Source of the DNA: Symsagittifera roscoffensis
Lineage: Eukaryota; Xenacoelomorpha; Acoela; Convolutidae
Assembly: GCF_963678635.1 (NCBI RefSeq)
Contig: NC_087063.1
Location: 64,525,290-64,589,289, forward strand
Length of the DNA: 64,000 nucleotides
Direction of reading: 5' to 3'
The notes below the pieces were generated by a model, which was not told where the DNA came from, did no database searches, and saw only the letters and a program-made list of their open reading frames with translations. The translations under genes and the position numbers were made by a program. Positions 47,786 to 58,190 of the stretch are shown one piece after another (position 1 is the first letter of the stretch; every line of letters begins with the position of its first letter).

Positions 47786-48070
47786 CAAGGCTTATCCTTG
47801 TTTTCACTTAAATTAATTTCATTTAAAATAACAGATCATCAAGGCTTCCCTTGGATCTTTAAATTAATTTCACTTAAATTAAAATAAATTAACTTTAACT
47901 AAATATTCTGATCATCAAGTCTTCCCTTGGATCTTTAAATTATTTTCCTTTAACTTAAAATAAATAAACTTTATCTAATTATTCTGATCATCAAGGATTC
48001 CCTTGGAGCTTTAAATTAAAATAAACTAAATCTAAATTTCTGATGATTAAAGCTTATCCTTGGATCAAAT
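47785..48070 (+). repeat. 76-bp tandem repeat inside the retrotransposon
   Basis: The word ATCAAGGCTTCCCTTGGATC and variants begin at 47838, 47914 and 47990, exactly 76 bp apart. Degenerate partners lie at about 47786 and 48045. Each unit continues with TTTAAATTA and an A/T-rich tail. Inverted AAGG/CCTT words give each unit a small hairpin (CAAGG-nn-TTCCCTTG). Confidence 0.85.
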
Positions 48071-48585
48071 AGAACAATTTTGTTCTCCCCCTCCCAAAAT
48101 AAATTAGTGTCTAACGACCTCAAACGTCGATTCACTACCCAACCCTTATTAAAGACCCCGAATTAACAGAAATTTTTCAAGAACTAACTATTCTATTTAG
48201 GATAAACAGTGGATATCTTCGGTTACTCGTCCTTCACTTGATCCTCCCTCTTAACTGACCCAGGATAGTACTTAAACTTAGCTTGTCATAAAACAATATC
48301 TAACAAGCTACTTGCGTTCTAATTATACCTGAACCTTGTGGATCGATTTACTATTCTCCAACCCTCGATCACAAATCACAACCCCTAAGTAAGATAAGGT
48401 AGGTCTATCTTAGCTTAGAATTAGTCACGAGAAAGTAAAAATTATTCTCAGGATTCGGTATACGCTTTTTTCTCCAACCCAAAAATACGACCCAAGTTAT
48501 GCTAACCACAAAAGATTGTCAGAACTAACAGCTTAAGACATTAGAAATCATTAACACAAATATTGCATCCATCATCCTAAACCTT

Positions 48586-48825
48586 ATGTCAAGAGACAAT
48601 TTAGGAAACAGACAAACAATCATAGTACACAATTGTTTAAATAACGACGAAAAACACGACCTCGTAATCAAACCAAAGAGACAAACAATAGGATACATAA
48701 AAACAAAAAGGCAAACACTAAGAAAGAAAACTATTAACAAACAAAAACAAATTATTAGGAAACGATTTTCAAAACAAAGAAACGCAAGTACCAAAATACT
48801 GAAAATAAAAGGTGACACAAATTAA
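48586..48825 (+). CDS. Unassigned basic ORF within the retrotransposon
   Basis: A 79-codon ATG ORF rich in K, R, Q and N (TIGYIKTKRQTLRKKTINKQ) lies in the internal region on the coding strand. It has no recognisable domain. It could be a remnant of gag or pol, or chance in A-rich DNA; the antisense 97-codon ORF is its mirror image. Confidence 0.2.
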   Translation: MSRDNLGNRQTIIVHNCLNNDEKHDLVIKPKRQTIGYIKTKRQTLRKKTINKQKQIIRKRFSKQRNASTKILKIKGDTN

Positions 48826-49334
48826 ATTACAGACACTCCGACAATGGTTGTTCGTAAATGTTAGACACCATTTTGAGCACAAAAAAAATAAAGTTTAAGA
48901 CACAGACACAAATTGCACAAATGAATTTTGTAGGTCAAATTTTTCAATTTTTTTTTGAAAAGTCGTGATATTTTATTTTGCGAGACGTAAGATCTAGCCT
49001 ATAAGACCTAGATTAGTTTTAAAAAAGCAGCCCCAGACCTCTGAAAGCCACCAAAAAACAAGGAATTTGGGCATGTTTTTCCAATTTTTTCAAAACTAAG
49101 GTAAAAAAATCAAAATTTTAAGAACGTTGGTCCCCAGAAAGGACTATTTGCTATGACTAGGATAAAAAAAATAGATGAATACATTTTAAATTGCGCTAGG
49201 GAGAAATTTTTTAAGATTTCATTATAATGAAAAACAAAGACACTGCAAATTGGAAAAAAAATAGTATACTAACAGTTATGAGCGTAGCAGTTTTTGCGCC
49301 CCAATAAACACGCACTGCAACCTCCACCGAATAT

Positions 49335-50152
49335 ATGGACACCTATTTAGTATTATGCAAGGATTGCTTAACATGCCAATGAAACAAAAATACACAAGGT
49401 TATTGTCAACCCAATAAAGAATCAATATGTTATAATCTACCACTACACACCCACGATGAAGATCACTTTCATCATCCACAAAATTTAAAATTAGCTTCCG
49501 GTACACACACCGAATGGATTTTAAACAGAGATAAAAAACACAACAAAATCTATCAAAAAGTAATAAAAAATTATTACAAAGACAAAAGATTAATTCCCAA
49601 ATAAATTCTCGATTCACACCAGCTACAAAATTAAAAATCGGAACATATGTTTTAACTCCATATTTTAAAATACAAAAAGGAATTTCTAAAAAGTTACACT
49701 CACTCCAAAAAGGACCGTATCAAATAATTGATAAACCCACTGATGTAACATACAAACATACAGACTTAAACAAAAAAGAAATCGTTCAACTTCGAAACAA
49801 TCTCTTACCTTATTACCCGAAAGAGTACGCCCTTCGAGAACTTACTCAATTATACTCTTTTACAGGACTTAAACTTATTCGAAATAGCTCAGCACAACAT
49901 CAAAATCGAAGCACTGATATGTGCCCCATCCAAAAACAATTAGATAAAAAGGACAAAGAACTTCTCAAACAAGTATCACAAAATTTAGACAACAAAAAAA
50001 TCACTCAAACAGAAAGAAAAAATCAAAAATTAGAAGAAAAAATTATACCACAAGAGATCAAAAAGAAAAATCTCCACATAGAAAATCATCGTGACTTAAA
50101 AACCAGCCACGAAAAGGTTACAAAACATTCATCCCGCAATCTAAAATATTAA
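49335..50152 (+). pseudogene. Integrase remnant with GPY/F module
   Basis: In one frame, LVLCKDCLTCQ at about 49347-49380 resembles the Cys pair of the integrase HHCC zinc finger and is cut by a stop. Coding-like sequence then follows to about 49570 in the same frame. From 49562 a different frame is open to 50152. It carries LKIGTYVLTPYF, KKLHSLQKGPYQIIDKPTDV and LRNNLLPYYPKE, the classic GPY/F module at the C-terminus of Gypsy integrases, then a Lys-rich tail. Too little sequence lies between finger and GPY/F for the D,D-35-E core, so that core appears deleted. The antisense ORF at 49276-49617 is a shadow. Confidence 0.75.
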
Positions 50153-50201
50153 AGAAAGTTGAATTTCAAAACCCTTTTAAATTAATTAATGTTTTGACCT
50201 C

Positions 50202-50465
50202 TTGAAGATATTTTCATGGACCGAACATTTTCTCAAAACTCATGCTGGAAAGCACTTGAACAAAGTAGTTCAATTTCAGCCAATAAGAACCTTTCCAAAT
50301 CATCACCTTATTTTTGACACGACTTCTTTGGCCGACAAACAATCACCTTCAAGCGTATCTCTAACTATAACTTTAAATTCTCTAGGTCAAAAACAAGCAA
50401 CTCGCTCAAATTTGACAATTGAAATAAGCAGAACCTCAAAATTGCGACCCTCCCCTATCAACTAG
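50202..50465 (+). CDS. Unassigned ORF downstream of integrase
   Basis: An 87-codon frame follows the integrase remnant in a different phase. It is Ser/Thr-rich (SPSSVSLTITLNSLGQK) and lacks membrane or protease motifs. Its position would suit a third ORF or degraded 3' pol, but nothing identifies it. Confidence 0.2.
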   Translation: MKIFSWTEHFLKTHAGKHLNKVVQFQPIRTFPNHHLIFDTTSLADKQSPSSVSLTITLNSLGQKQATRSNLTIEISRTSKLRPSPIN

Positions 50466-51453
50466 AACAAAAATCAATAGTATTGTCCCAACTTAGACCT
50501 CGAAATACCCTCAAGCAAAAATAATAAATTGGCCTAAAGAACTAAATCGACATGATCATTTAGCCTAAAGTACAAATATACTCTCAAATACCCCCGATCA
50601 TCCAATAAACAAAAACAAAATAGGAATTCTCTTAATAGCCCTCCAAATTTCCCCTCACTAAAAATTGTTTCAACCCAACCTATCTGTCAAAAAACCAATA
50701 AATAACCCGACCACACTCGAATTGCTTTGACCACTTCTCCAAACTAAATACATCATTCGCTTACTAGCTAAACTAATAACTGGGGATTCTTCCCCGACAA
50801 ATAAGGTAAGTACGAATTAAACAAATTATTCTAATAAATTCGAAACAAAACTAACCATTTTTAATAAATGTTTTCTCTTTTTCTTTAGTCTTCACAGGCA
50901 CAATCATCAATCATCTACAAAAAAGAAAAACGAAACAAAAAACAGAAAACTTTTTTCCAGAATCATAAATTTAGATTAACCAATTACAATAAATGAAGCA
51001 GTAAAATTTGCCCCCAAAACAGCAATAAATTGATAAATGAACTCTTTTCCCATATGCAGTAAATATTCTTAAAATGAAAATTAATTGATAATTTCAACCC
51101 CCCAAATAAAGTCATAAAATTAAAAACTTCAAAGTAGTTAATTAATAAAAGTTGCCAATAAATTTAAAGCAATACTAATTTTTTCAAAGACTAAATTTAC
51201 TAAACACCATAAACCACAACCTAACGGCATGACTAAGAAAAGAAAAAGCACGGTACCCAAACCGGATTAAAACAAGCTCAGAACTGGATAAATTATTCTC
51301 TTACAAATAACCGAACTAAACAAGAACGCTTTTGCGATAAAAATTATTACAAAATCATAACTAAAAACAAAATTAACAAAGATTTATATACGTAAATAAT
51401 ACAATGCCGTATATAGATTTATACAGCCCAAGGATGAGCAGCAAGGAAGTTGA

Positions 51454-51672
51454 CAACCCAATCACACTCCAACTACGGAATGGCAAGATACACCCGATAT
51501 GCTGCCTACAATCACTACACTCAACGGATTTAAAGTACGACTTCGCATCGCAGCAAAGGAAACCCATTGCAACCTAACAATGGCCATCTCGATGTTCAAG
51601 TATACGTACAGATCCAAGTCACCAGGCACTGCATCCAAAGTCCAACTACACGACACTCTCGAATGTGATTAG
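51454..51672 (+). CDS. Unassigned ORF near the 3' LTR
   Basis: A 72-codon frame without an ATG start is open in DNA clearly less AT-rich than the 1 kb before it. It contains MLPTITTLNGFKVRLRIAAK and HCNLTMAISMFKYTY. It ends about 210 bp before the 3' LTR. It may be the tail of a third ORF; no family is recognised. Two minus-strand ORFs here are likely shadows. Confidence 0.28.
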   Translation, partial: QPNHTPTTEWQDTPDMLPTITTLNGFKVRLRIAAKETHCNLTMAISMFKYTYRSKSPGTASKVQLHDTLECD

Positions 51673-51881
51673 ACCATTCCTATTCTCTAAAATCAACCAG
51701 ATCAACACTCATCACAACCAATCAGAAATCATAATACGATCTCCCGAAACTATCGTGATAACATCTCTTCTTCCAAACCAGAAAAAAGAATATGCTCGCA
51801 ACCTCTAAAGAAAAACACCATCTTCCATCCTACACTACAATACAACATTGAAAAACTAAAACTCTCTAAACCCCGGATGGG

Positions 51882-52260
51882 TGGAACCAGATCTAAACTA
51901 GTATTTATCATTGGTTATTATTATGATATTTTATCTCTATAAAATATTAAATACTAACCAATCATACTCCATCAAACTAACAACCCACTTATTTGTAAGT
52001 GTTGAAAGTACTTGTAGTTTCAACACCAGAGCAATTTGAATTAAACTTAGAATACAGTTGTTCTCATTCTGGAACTAACTCGCATAAACCGGTGTACACT
52101 AGATCTATTGAGACTAGGAGATATAAAAGTAAGATTAAGATTGGTATTAGACTAAGAAGTTGCACGAATCTATCCGGCCGAAAATAAAATAGCGTGACGA
52201 GCAGACGGTGTACCTTATCTGAAATTACTCTATGAGTTATAACAAAAAGGATATAACTCA
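51882..52260 (+). repeat. 3' LTR
   Basis: The copy matches the 5' LTR over its full length with about 20 differences. It is preceded by a short purine-rich GGATGGG that could be a weak polypurine tract, and followed by the AAAG target duplication. Confidence 0.92.
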
Positions 52261-52872
52261 AAAGTCTACATCGGATTAATTTGGCCAAATAGTTGATCAG
52301 CGGTTAAACTGACCTGTTTGAGAACACCATTATTGTTTGTTTGAACGACTGAAAGTTGCTCTACGGAAATCAAACATCTGTTGTCAAAAAATTCTTATCA
52401 TATCTATCTATCGATTTTAGTAGTTGAGTTGTAACTTTGAGCTATTGTAAAAGTTGATTTACTTCATGAGGAACAGAAGACATTTTCTAACAAGAAAAAG
52501 AATATTTCTGTCGGACAAACTGAATAATTTAACCTGTAACAAACTTTCCTGCACCGGAAATCTTTATTAATTTATTACGTCGCGGAGAATTAATCAGCAA
52601 AAAATTAATCATGAATATGCTCAATACAACCGGATTTTACTATTATACTCTCAAAAAATAGTTGTTAAAACAAGTTGCGTTGGAGATCAATCAATTTTAT
52701 CAGCGCCTTAGAAACTCGTCTTTTGGAAAAACATCCTTTCAAGAATAATTTATCGCGCTGTTGTAAAATACATCAAAGTTATGCCATTTATTTTGGACGA
52801 TATCAAAAAACTTCAACTAACATAAACTGATGATTAGTCTAATTCCGGTGTTTGTAAAAATCAAGCTCTCCC
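52261..52872. other. AT-rich spacer
   Basis: No feature is recognised between the retrotransposon and the palindrome. Confidence 0.3.
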
Positions 52873-53018
52873 TTTCAAAAAACTTAATTGGTTTATCAAC
52901 GCTGATTCATTAAATGGCTACATAAAGCTTCTGAACATCTTCCTGCAGGAAGATGTTCAGAAGCTTTACGTAGCCATCTAATGAATCAGCGTTGATAAAC
53001 CGATTAATTTTTTTGAAA
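52873..53018. repeat. Near-perfect 146-bp palindrome without loop
   Basis: Two arms of 73 bp meet at CTGCAG, centred between 52945 and 52946, with only four mismatches. Three of the four are T/C or A/G transitions. Symmetry fades into AAAAAACTTAATTGG/CGATTAATTTTTTT at the outside. The 61-codon minus-strand ORF crossing it arises from the symmetry. Confidence 0.95.
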
Positions 53019-53605
53019 AATGGCAGGTTGCAGAAACTCAACAGTTCAGATTCCTCAATCTTTGAAATGAGCAAACGTACAGAGAAACCCGACAAAATTT
53101 TGAAAAAAAATCACTCAATTGTCGGTGAAGCTTGTTTTGAGTAAACTGAGGAGCTCGTGGATCGACCATTGGTTAAACTTTCAGATTTTTCAAGTAGTTT
53201 TTAATTCAGACTTGGGTCCAAAAATCAAAGACCAACGCAGATTAAAGTCACAAACAAAGTCCGAAAATAGTCTCGATAAAAAACTCCAAATAAATGTCTA
53301 AAACTAATCCCAAATAGAATTTGAAAATAGTCTCAAACATTTTCTGAACATAGTTGGGAAAGTGGGAAATACCAAACATATAAGTGCTACTCAGCAATGC
53401 GTATATAACAAAACAGCTCGCAACAGAGCAAAGCCCTGAATGTTCCGACTGCCCATTAACTGGTCTCGAATATTTTTTGTTGATGACAAACTTTTGGGTA
53501 TTGACAAACTGAGGGTCATTTTTTCAAACAAAAACAAATGTATATCCCCTGCCAAACTTTAAGGGCAATTTCACGTCTGATCATTTATTTTGCAGAAGCT
53601 AAATG
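53019..53605. other. Spacer with family A end fragment
   Basis: Near 53410-53465 there is a reverse A-type end (AACAAAACAGCTCGCAACAG and CAAAGCCCTGAATGTTCCGACTGCC). The rest shows no gene. Confidence 0.4.
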
Positions 53606-55315
53606 CCCGGGTTGACCAAAAATGCTAATCATGCAATTTCCATATATGGAAAAATGCTAGTCATACACTTTCCATAAAGTTCCATACGTACAGAAAACTA
53701 CTAGAAAGGTCTATGATTAGTATTTTTTCATATATGGAAATTGTATGACTACATGACTACCATTTTTTCATATCTGGAAATTGTAACTTTAGAAATTTTT
53801 CATAAATGACAATTTTATGACTAGCATTTTTTAACAATTAGAAATCCAGCAACATGAGGAATAAACTTTTTCACTTCCCATCCCGTTCGACAAGCAGTAG
53901 TCTCTGAACAGCGGAGAAAAAAACCAGAGAAAACTTGTTTTTTCTCAAAGTGAATTCTCCTCACTCGCCGAGAAAGCAGAGCTTTTTTTAATCTTATCCT
54001 AGAAGGACCGCCTCGGAAAAGTTAAGAAAGAACCTGTTAGCTAGCTGAGTAACCCAAAACAAGAAACAATCGACCAAAGGCACCAATATTCTGGATTTTA
54101 TTTCTTCCAATCACATCTGACATCAACATCTATAACAGTTCCCTGTAACACACATAACTAATTGACACTTAGATTGAAAAATTAAAACATCAACAAATAT
54201 TTAAACGTCATAAAAATCCTAAATTTTACCCACGTGAGAATAATCAACTTTTGAATTCACCTTTGGAATCATGTATGAGAAGATGCAGTCAGAAGTCGGC
54301 CAAGCGATTGCACAGAGAAACACAAATATGTACCCATTTAGAGATACAACAAAAACTGAAGTCGGGAAAAAATGAAAAACGTTGAAAAAAACTAGGCACA
54401 TCAAAAAATCAAATTTAGTAAACCTCGACCATAAGCCACGAAACATGTATGAAGATATGGGAAAGTACAAATGTATCATCAATAAGGGATCTACTTATAG
54501 GGGCTTTGAAAGTCCAATTGCCGAAATTAGACTCAGTGAGATTCAAGGTCGAGCTGGTTTGAATCACGTCCGAGAATGCTTCAAACAGTATGTCTCCCGA
54601 ACCATCCCGTTGATTATTCGTTTTTCTTTTAAAAAAGAAAAAAATAGAATACACCCATAGACAACACTACTCCTGGATTTAAATGGTCGGAATCAAACAG
54701 TAGAGTCTTTCAGCGCTCGCTAAAAAAAACCAAGAACGCTTTTGTCATTTGATTCTCGGAAGACCCGTGTTTTTTTTGAAAATTTTGATGTCTGACAAGG
54801 TCTATTTTAATCAAACGAGTCACTGCAAACAGTTCACATCAAATTTAAAATTAAAGTGATGATTTACCTACTTACGAACTAGAAATTTTAGATTCTTCTT
54901 TTTCATTTTTTTGGTCATGCAATTTTTGTATATGGAAATTGTATGACTAGTATTTTTTTCAGAAACTAAAATTTGAAAAAATCAAATTTTTCAGTTGTAG
55001 CAGCCCAAATAACACTTAAATGTTTTTCCAGCTGTTGAATTGATTGTTCACAGCTTTCTTTCACAAAAAAAAGTTTAAGAAAAATGCTACTCATACAATT
55101 TCCATATATGAAAAATCTGTGATTAGCATTTTTTTATAGCATTTTATTTTCACTTTTTTAATGAAGAGATACAAATTGATACTAAAACAACAACAAAATA
55201 CATTTATAATTCGATTAAAATCAATTTACAAAATTGTAGGAGATTTGTATGAATAGCATTTTTCCATAGACTAAGTGTATAATTAGAATTTTTGGTCTAA
55301 AGAGGCCAACCCGGG
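53606..55315. mobile_element. Putative inverted-repeat element with CCCGGG ends
   Basis: The left end CCCGGGTTGACCAAAAATGC is mirrored at the right by TTTTTGGTC, 8 extra bases, then CCAACCCGGG. Subterminal words ATGCTAATCATGCAATTTCC and ATATATGGAAA recur in both orientations at 53620-53840, 54915-54960 and 55080-55140, as in foldback-type transposons. Target duplications were not found and the boundaries are tentative. A coding-like island lies in the middle. Confidence 0.5.
54219..54660. other. Coding-like island, strand unresolved
   Basis: This block is less AT-rich than its flanks and open on both strands. Plus strand: 92 codons at 54382-54660 (IAEIRLSEIQGRAGLNHVRE). Minus strand: 79 codons at 54415-54654 (ILFEAFSDVIQTSSTLNLTE) and 87 codons at 54219-54482 with a hydrophobic segment (GYIFVFLCAIAW). 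A minus-strand donor-like CCAAAG|GTGAAT is present, but the minus frames do not join in phase by an obvious intron. It might be an element-encoded protein or a host exon. Confidence 0.25.
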
Positions 55316-55513
55316 TCTAAAGAGGTCACATATTTGAGGCAGGCTTGATCACGTCAGCAAAGACAGCATTTTAGAAGCAAAACAGTCAAGACTGAGACAG
55401 ACCTGAATACACCTGGGTCAAACCTGATTAAACTTGACCCAGGTATGATTATACCTGACTCAAAAATTATTATACCTCTGGACAACCGTTCGCAGACCCG
55501 GGTATATTATCAT
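55316..55513. other. CCTG/GGTC-rich linker with short hairpin
   Basis: The segment holds a perfect 11-bp stem ACCTGGGTCAA/TTGACCCAGGT at 55411-55444 and several ACCTGA and GACC words. These resemble the degenerate units in the foldback arms at 58.3-59.2 kb. Confidence 0.5.
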
Positions 55514-55858
55514 GCGATATTTTAGAACGAGCAGATATCGGAGTATATTTGAAACAAAACAAAACATGCGCGGAAGTTTTTATACAATTGCCGCATCGCA
55601 AGTGTATTTAAACAAGACGGGTGCTACAAATACGAAATTAGACGAAACTTGATTTTTATAGATCTGGCATTTTAGACGTCACTGCTTTGAAAAAGAAAGG
55701 GCCAACAAAATTTTTTCTTAAGAGTCAACTTTCACAAATGCAAAAAGAACATAAAATGACAATACTTATCAAAACAATTAGTTTAAACGAACATAAAATG
55801 TCAAATCCGAATATTACAGGAAAGTTTTGAACTGAATATATTATGCATTATTGACATG
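55514..55858 (+). repeat. 345-bp direct repeat, copy 1
   Basis: This block starts GCGATATTTTAGAAC and ends TTATTGACATG. It is repeated at 57066-57410 with only about four mismatches and no length change, so the duplication is recent. It joins a family A copy that is cut off at exactly this point. Confidence 0.95.
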
Positions 55859-56246
55859 AATTTGAAAAGATATTTCACCTGTGATCATTTTTAGTAAAGT
55901 AATGGGGGTTTAAAGATTGCCATTTTGCCAATTTGGGACAATTAACGCGCGATATATTTCGCGCTATTAACGCGTAAGCGGAGAGTTAATCCGTCTTAGA
56001 AGTCGTTCCAAATTGTTTAACGAAGCTTATTTGCCATAATTTATTTGTTACAAGTAGCGAAATTTATCCTTTTGTACTTTATATGGCGTGTGGGGGGATG
56101 ATTTTTATAAAAATTTTCAAATTTTTGAAGAAAAAAAATTTCATTTTGTTTTATTATTTTTAATTTTTTAATGTTATTACTGCTCCATAAACCTTAATAG
56201 GCAGTCGAAACATTCAGGGCTTCGTCCTGATACGAGCAGTCTTGTT
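55859..56246 (+). mobile_element. Family A element, 5' truncated at the repeat junction
   Basis: It starts inside the family at AATTTGAAAAGATATTTCACC and keeps ACGCGCGATATATTTCGCGC, ATATGGCGTGTGGGGGG and the 3' end GATACGAGCAGTCTTGTT. The missing 5' half is replaced by the 345-bp repeat. Confidence 0.85.
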
Positions 56247-56254
56247 ATAGATGG

Positions 56255-56728
56255 AACAAGACTGCTTTTACATCAAGGTGGAGTCGTGAATGTTCCGACT
56301 GCTCCTTAATTGGCATGAAAGAAGTGTTGGTAAACAATACATTATATACTATCACATTTTGAACACTATCATGAGTGCAATTATTTAATGTGACTGATTA
56401 GCTTTGTAACAGTTTTGTTGCGCGATAATTTGTCACGAATAAATAAACTGCATTGGTTTTTCGGAATCAATGTTAAAATTTTAACAGCGCGCATAAATTA
56501 GTCAGAGCCTGGTCAAGTTTGCAATTTTCAAACTCTCAGAACTTAACAAAAAATGATCGGAGGCAAAATGTCTGTTTACGTTTGAACTAAGGGAATTGGT
56601 ATAGTCATTGATTTTTAACAATTTTTGTTGAAAACTATTATTTCGATCGGCAAAAAATGACTGAATATTAAATAACCACTCCAACTCCAAGCATAAAAAA
56701 TCTGCTTCATGTCGAAATTCAAAACAAC
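56255..56728 (-). mobile_element. Family A2 element, reverse, tail-to-tail
   Basis: Eight bases after the previous copy, AACAAGACTGCTTTTACATC opens an A2 element in reverse orientation. It contains TTGTTGCGCGATAATTTGTC and TTAACAGCGCGCATAAATTA and ends near GTCGAAATTCAAAACAA. The two 3' ends face each other. Confidence 0.7.
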
Positions 56729-57065
56729 TAGGCTTAAAAACGCCTACAAGACGGAACTAGTGCTAAATATGTGGACCAGGCGCTTAATTATTAATCAAGT
56801 GTACATGCACTATATCATAAACAAAAAAAAGGATGGGCAACATCAGGATCATTAATTATGTTTAAAAAATTTTAAAAAGTGAACACCTATTTTAAAAACT
56901 GTTTTATTTGTTCAACTTTCCTTATTGAACACGGACCAAAAGAGGATCCTCTCTCCTAGATCGTTTCAAGAGTTTTAATTTAAATCAAATGTTTTATGCA
57001 CACTTCCTGAACACTGTCAATTCAAATGAAATAGTGGGACGGACGAAGATCCTAACTATATACTA
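56729..57065. other. Spacer between the direct repeats
   Basis: No gene or recognised repeat is seen in this AT-rich stretch. Confidence 0.3.
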
Positions 57066-57410
57066 GCGATATTTTAGAACAAGCAGATATCGGAGTATAT
57101 TTGAAACAAAACAAAACATGCGCGCATGTTTTTATACAATTGCCGCATCGCAAGTGTATTTAAACAAGACGGGTGCTACAAATACGAAATTAGACGAAAC
57201 TTGATTTTTATAGATCTGGCATTTTAGACGTCACTGCTTTGAAAAAGAAAGGGCCAACAAAATTTTTTCTTAAGAGTCAATTTTCACAAATGCAAAAAGA
57301 ACATAAAATGACAATACTTATCAAAACAATTAGTTTAAACGAACATAAAATGTCAAATCCGAATATTACAGGAAAGTTTTGAACTGAATATATTATGCAT
57401 TATTGACATG
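57066..57410 (+). repeat. 345-bp direct repeat, copy 2
   Basis: This is the partner of 55514-55858 at an offset of 1552 bp. It is followed by TAAAATTTTTGGCC rather than by a family A copy. No protein is encoded. Confidence 0.95.
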
Positions 57411-57692
57411 TAAAATTTTTGGCCATCGAAATTTAACTGTTGTCTGCAAACATTTTTTTTTTACGCAATTTGTCTGAAAAAAAATTTAATCTCTCTCACT
57501 TTCGTCTTTTGATTTTTCAATTGCAGTTTTGAAAAATCGTCTAATTTCTTTTTAGGTGCATACGTCAAACTTGCTTATCGTCTAACTTCTCAGCCCCCAT
57601 TTAAAATAGATGTTTTAGCAGCGGCATTGAACCAAATAGCTCAAAATAGCTGCGGCCTTGAACCAGTTTTAGTTCCATTGTGTAAACATTGT

Positions 57693-57781
57693 TTTTTAAG
57701 GTTGGTCGGCCGATTATTGATGTCATAAAATAATGCTAAAAGGGGGCGCCCCTCCACCACCCCCCTTAAATCTGCCCTGGT
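57693..57781 (+). mobile_element. Family B terminal fragment
   Basis: GGTTGGTCGGCCGATTATTG resembles the B-type fragment at 36290-36310. The segment ends in CCACCCCCCTTAAATCTGCCCTGG, a decayed B terminus. The minus-strand 101-codon ORF at 57641-57946 runs over it and is not called. Confidence 0.5.
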
Positions 57782-58190
57782 TATATTTAGTAGTTTCTTT
57801 GTAAAAAAAAATAGCAAGAGCTTCCCTCCAAACTTGTTATATGTTGACCAACAGAGATAAAAGTTCGGGTTGTATGGCCGAAATTGGATGTAAAATAGTA
57901 GCCAATAAGGGGGGGCTTGTTGCTGAATCCGTGAGGGGGTCATCATGAAAGTTTCCCTTCTTAGTTATTTGGTTATCAACTCGAGAAACAAAACCTCAAT
58001 TTCAACTCATTAAAAGGATGGACTCATCACACGAGGTTCACACGAGGCCCGCACACAAATTGTCTTTTGTCAACTGCCCACAAAACTAAAAAAAAAGAAT
58101 ACTTTGTACGATGTTGGAACGAATTGTGCATTTGTAATCTCTTTGTAATATTAATTTTCCGATTGCTGTTTTTCTAATGAAGATGGTATC
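57782..58190. other. Spacer before the foldback element
   Basis: No supported feature is visible. Confidence 0.3.

Larger units (their letters stand above)
46771..52260 (+). mobile_element. Degenerate Ty3/Gypsy-type LTR retrotransposon
   Basis: Two direct repeats of about 380 bp, both starting TGGAACCAG and ending ATATAACTCA, flank 4.7 kb. The sequence AAAG lies immediately outside both ends (46767-46770 and 52261-52264), giving a 4-bp target duplication. A primer-binding-like TGGTGCGACC begins 2 bp after the left LTR. A recognisable integrase C-terminal module lies at 49562-50152. Reverse transcriptase and RNase H motifs are not visible, and other frames are broken, so internal deletions and decay are likely. 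The LTRs differ at roughly one base in twenty, so the insertion is not recent. Confidence 0.9.

Noticed and set aside
49276-49617. 113-codon minus-strand ORF
   Set aside because: It lies antisense to the integrase remnant on the coding strand of the retrotransposon and has no domain of its own.
55411-55444. Hairpin with AGGTCA-like words as a nuclear-receptor site
   Set aside because: The words occur in many degenerate repeat units here, and no gene is near. Repeat origin explains them better.
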